Assembly: GCA_947579605.1 (NCBI GenBank) | Contig: OX388317.1 | Coordinates: forward strand, 24,075,384 to 24,139,383 | DNA: 64,000 nucleotides | Direction of reading: 5' to 3' | From: Athripsodes cinereus | Lineage: Eukaryota; Arthropoda; Insecta; Trichoptera; Leptoceridae | In this document: positions 62,991 to 64,000 of the stretch, in pieces | Numbering within the stretch: the stretch's first letter is position 1 | Layout: every line of letters begins with the position of its first letter | Position numbers and translations under genes: made by a program | Notes under the pieces: model-generated | Seen by the model: the letters and a program-made list of their open reading frames with translations, nothing else | Told to the model about the DNA's origin: nothing | Databases searched by the model: none

Positions 62991-63619
62991 TATATATTTT
63001 ATTATATGAAATCAAATTATTCTAGGCGATACGTCCCATAAAAGGGCTAGACCCTCATATTTTCTTATCTAATTGGAGTTGCGCAAGTGATGCACTAATA
63101 TCTAAATAATGTCCTACAAATTAATAAAAATAAACACGTAATTTGCCCCAGAATTAAGAAATAATTGTGCAATATTTTCCTATTAATTGCACGATTGAGA
63201 AAAAATAATACACAGGCTATATTGGTGTAGGTACAATCAAGGAGAAAAGAGTTAATTCATTTTTGTTTCTACGATGCTGTAAAGATTATAAATTAGAGAG
63301 AATTGAAATGATTTAAAAAACAAAGTATAGAAAATGATGATTGATTTCAATTAGTAAAACCAACAAATTCCTTCTATTTTCAATGTATATTAATCTGTTT
63401 CACGATTTTTACCATTACCAACTGTTTCTTCTTATTTGGGGTCTTTTTTTAATTTCTTATTTTATGTACATGAAGGTACACGGAGAAGACTATCTGTATG
63501 TTTATTAAATGCAGCTAGTCTGCCTACTCCGGAGATACCAGTATTTTTCAATAAAATATTATACGAATTGAAGATAAATGATTTGTATATTCTTGCTTGA
63601 CTTATTGTAAGGAAAAATT

Positions 63620-63755
63620 TGAAAACAACACAGTATGTAGTTTACTTCCAAATGACTTTCATGTACCGAAGTCATTTGGAATTTATTTACGAAATTACAA
63701 AATCTCATTTACGAAAGTCATTTAGAAGTTAAAAACATACTGTGTTTTTTTTTTC
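63620..63755. repeat. Palindromic element
   Basis: AACACAGTATGTAGTTTACT near 63626 is mirrored by TTAAAAACATACTGTGTT near 63728, with AAATGACTTTC and GAAAGTCATTT next inward, and further copies of AAGTCATTTGG in the loop. Likely a foldback MITE. Confidence 0.75.
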
Positions 63756-64000
63756 AATTTATCTTGAAATGGACTTCCAACAAGTACCTTCGGTCAAAAA
63801 CATCGTAATTTTATTGTAAGGACTTTATCCGTCGGTTGTGATCAAATCTTCTCCATTGTACTTCAATTAATTTAACATTGATTATGGAAAATTGACATAG
63901 ACCTAAAAAATAATCTCACAAATCATCATGGCAGGTGTAATACTTCATATGGGCTACCCAGTGACTCTTTGTATATTACGACATAAAAATAATATAAATA

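Overview
The window is animal nuclear DNA, almost certainly from an insect and most likely a moth or butterfly (Lepidoptera). It is AT-rich and intron-bearing with clean GT-AG junctions. It is crowded with tRNA-derived SINEs, 5'-truncated non-LTR retrotransposons and hAT, Tc1/mariner-like and Harbinger-like non-autonomous elements of the kinds common in that order. There are no bacterial operons, CRISPR arrays or genuine tRNA/rRNA genes. I could not run searches, so the order is an inference and the species is not identified.

Three host genes can be supported. (1) A single-coding-exon F-box/leucine-rich-repeat-like protein on the + strand (6616-7611, 331 aa). (2) Elongin A on the - strand: ten coding exons between 39336 and 23769 join in frame to a 1088-aa product, with an N-terminal TFIIS-type helical domain, a very long Ser/Lys/Asp/His-rich disordered middle, and a C-terminal BC-box plus Elongin-A homology region. 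(3) A secreted trypsin-like serine protease on the - strand: seven coding exons between 59166 and 41200 join in frame to 420 aa, with a complete His/Asp/Ser triad and a trypsin-type specificity Asp. Elongin A and the protease lie head to tail on the same strand about 1.9 kb apart. The three genes have unrelated jobs and nothing suggests joint regulation.

The rest is mobile DNA. 479-3240 holds a nearly intact RTE-like APE/reverse-transcriptase element; six shorter pieces of the same family are scattered at 8.75, 33.7, 45.1, 46.9, 57.3 and 62.6 kb. A short family with at least eight copies ends in the same tail as this RTE and is probably its non-autonomous partner. 11159-14232 is a very large foldback element with arms of about 850 bp around a single-copy core that carries an unrecognised ORF; a retrotransposon fragment with a 9-bp target duplication split its right arm later. 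20904-22140 is a hAT element with an 8-bp duplication and decayed transposase. Introns of Elongin A and of the protease are filled with stacked elements, several with exact target-site duplications, plus a 92-bp x 5 tandem array and perfect hairpins, including an 82-bp perfect inverted repeat at 44638-44912.

Stretches not listed as features (large parts of 3.2-6.3, 7.6-11.1, 14.2-20.0, 37.6-39.2, 50.2-52.4 and 54.2-55.2 kb) look like AT-rich non-coding DNA with no gene I can support.
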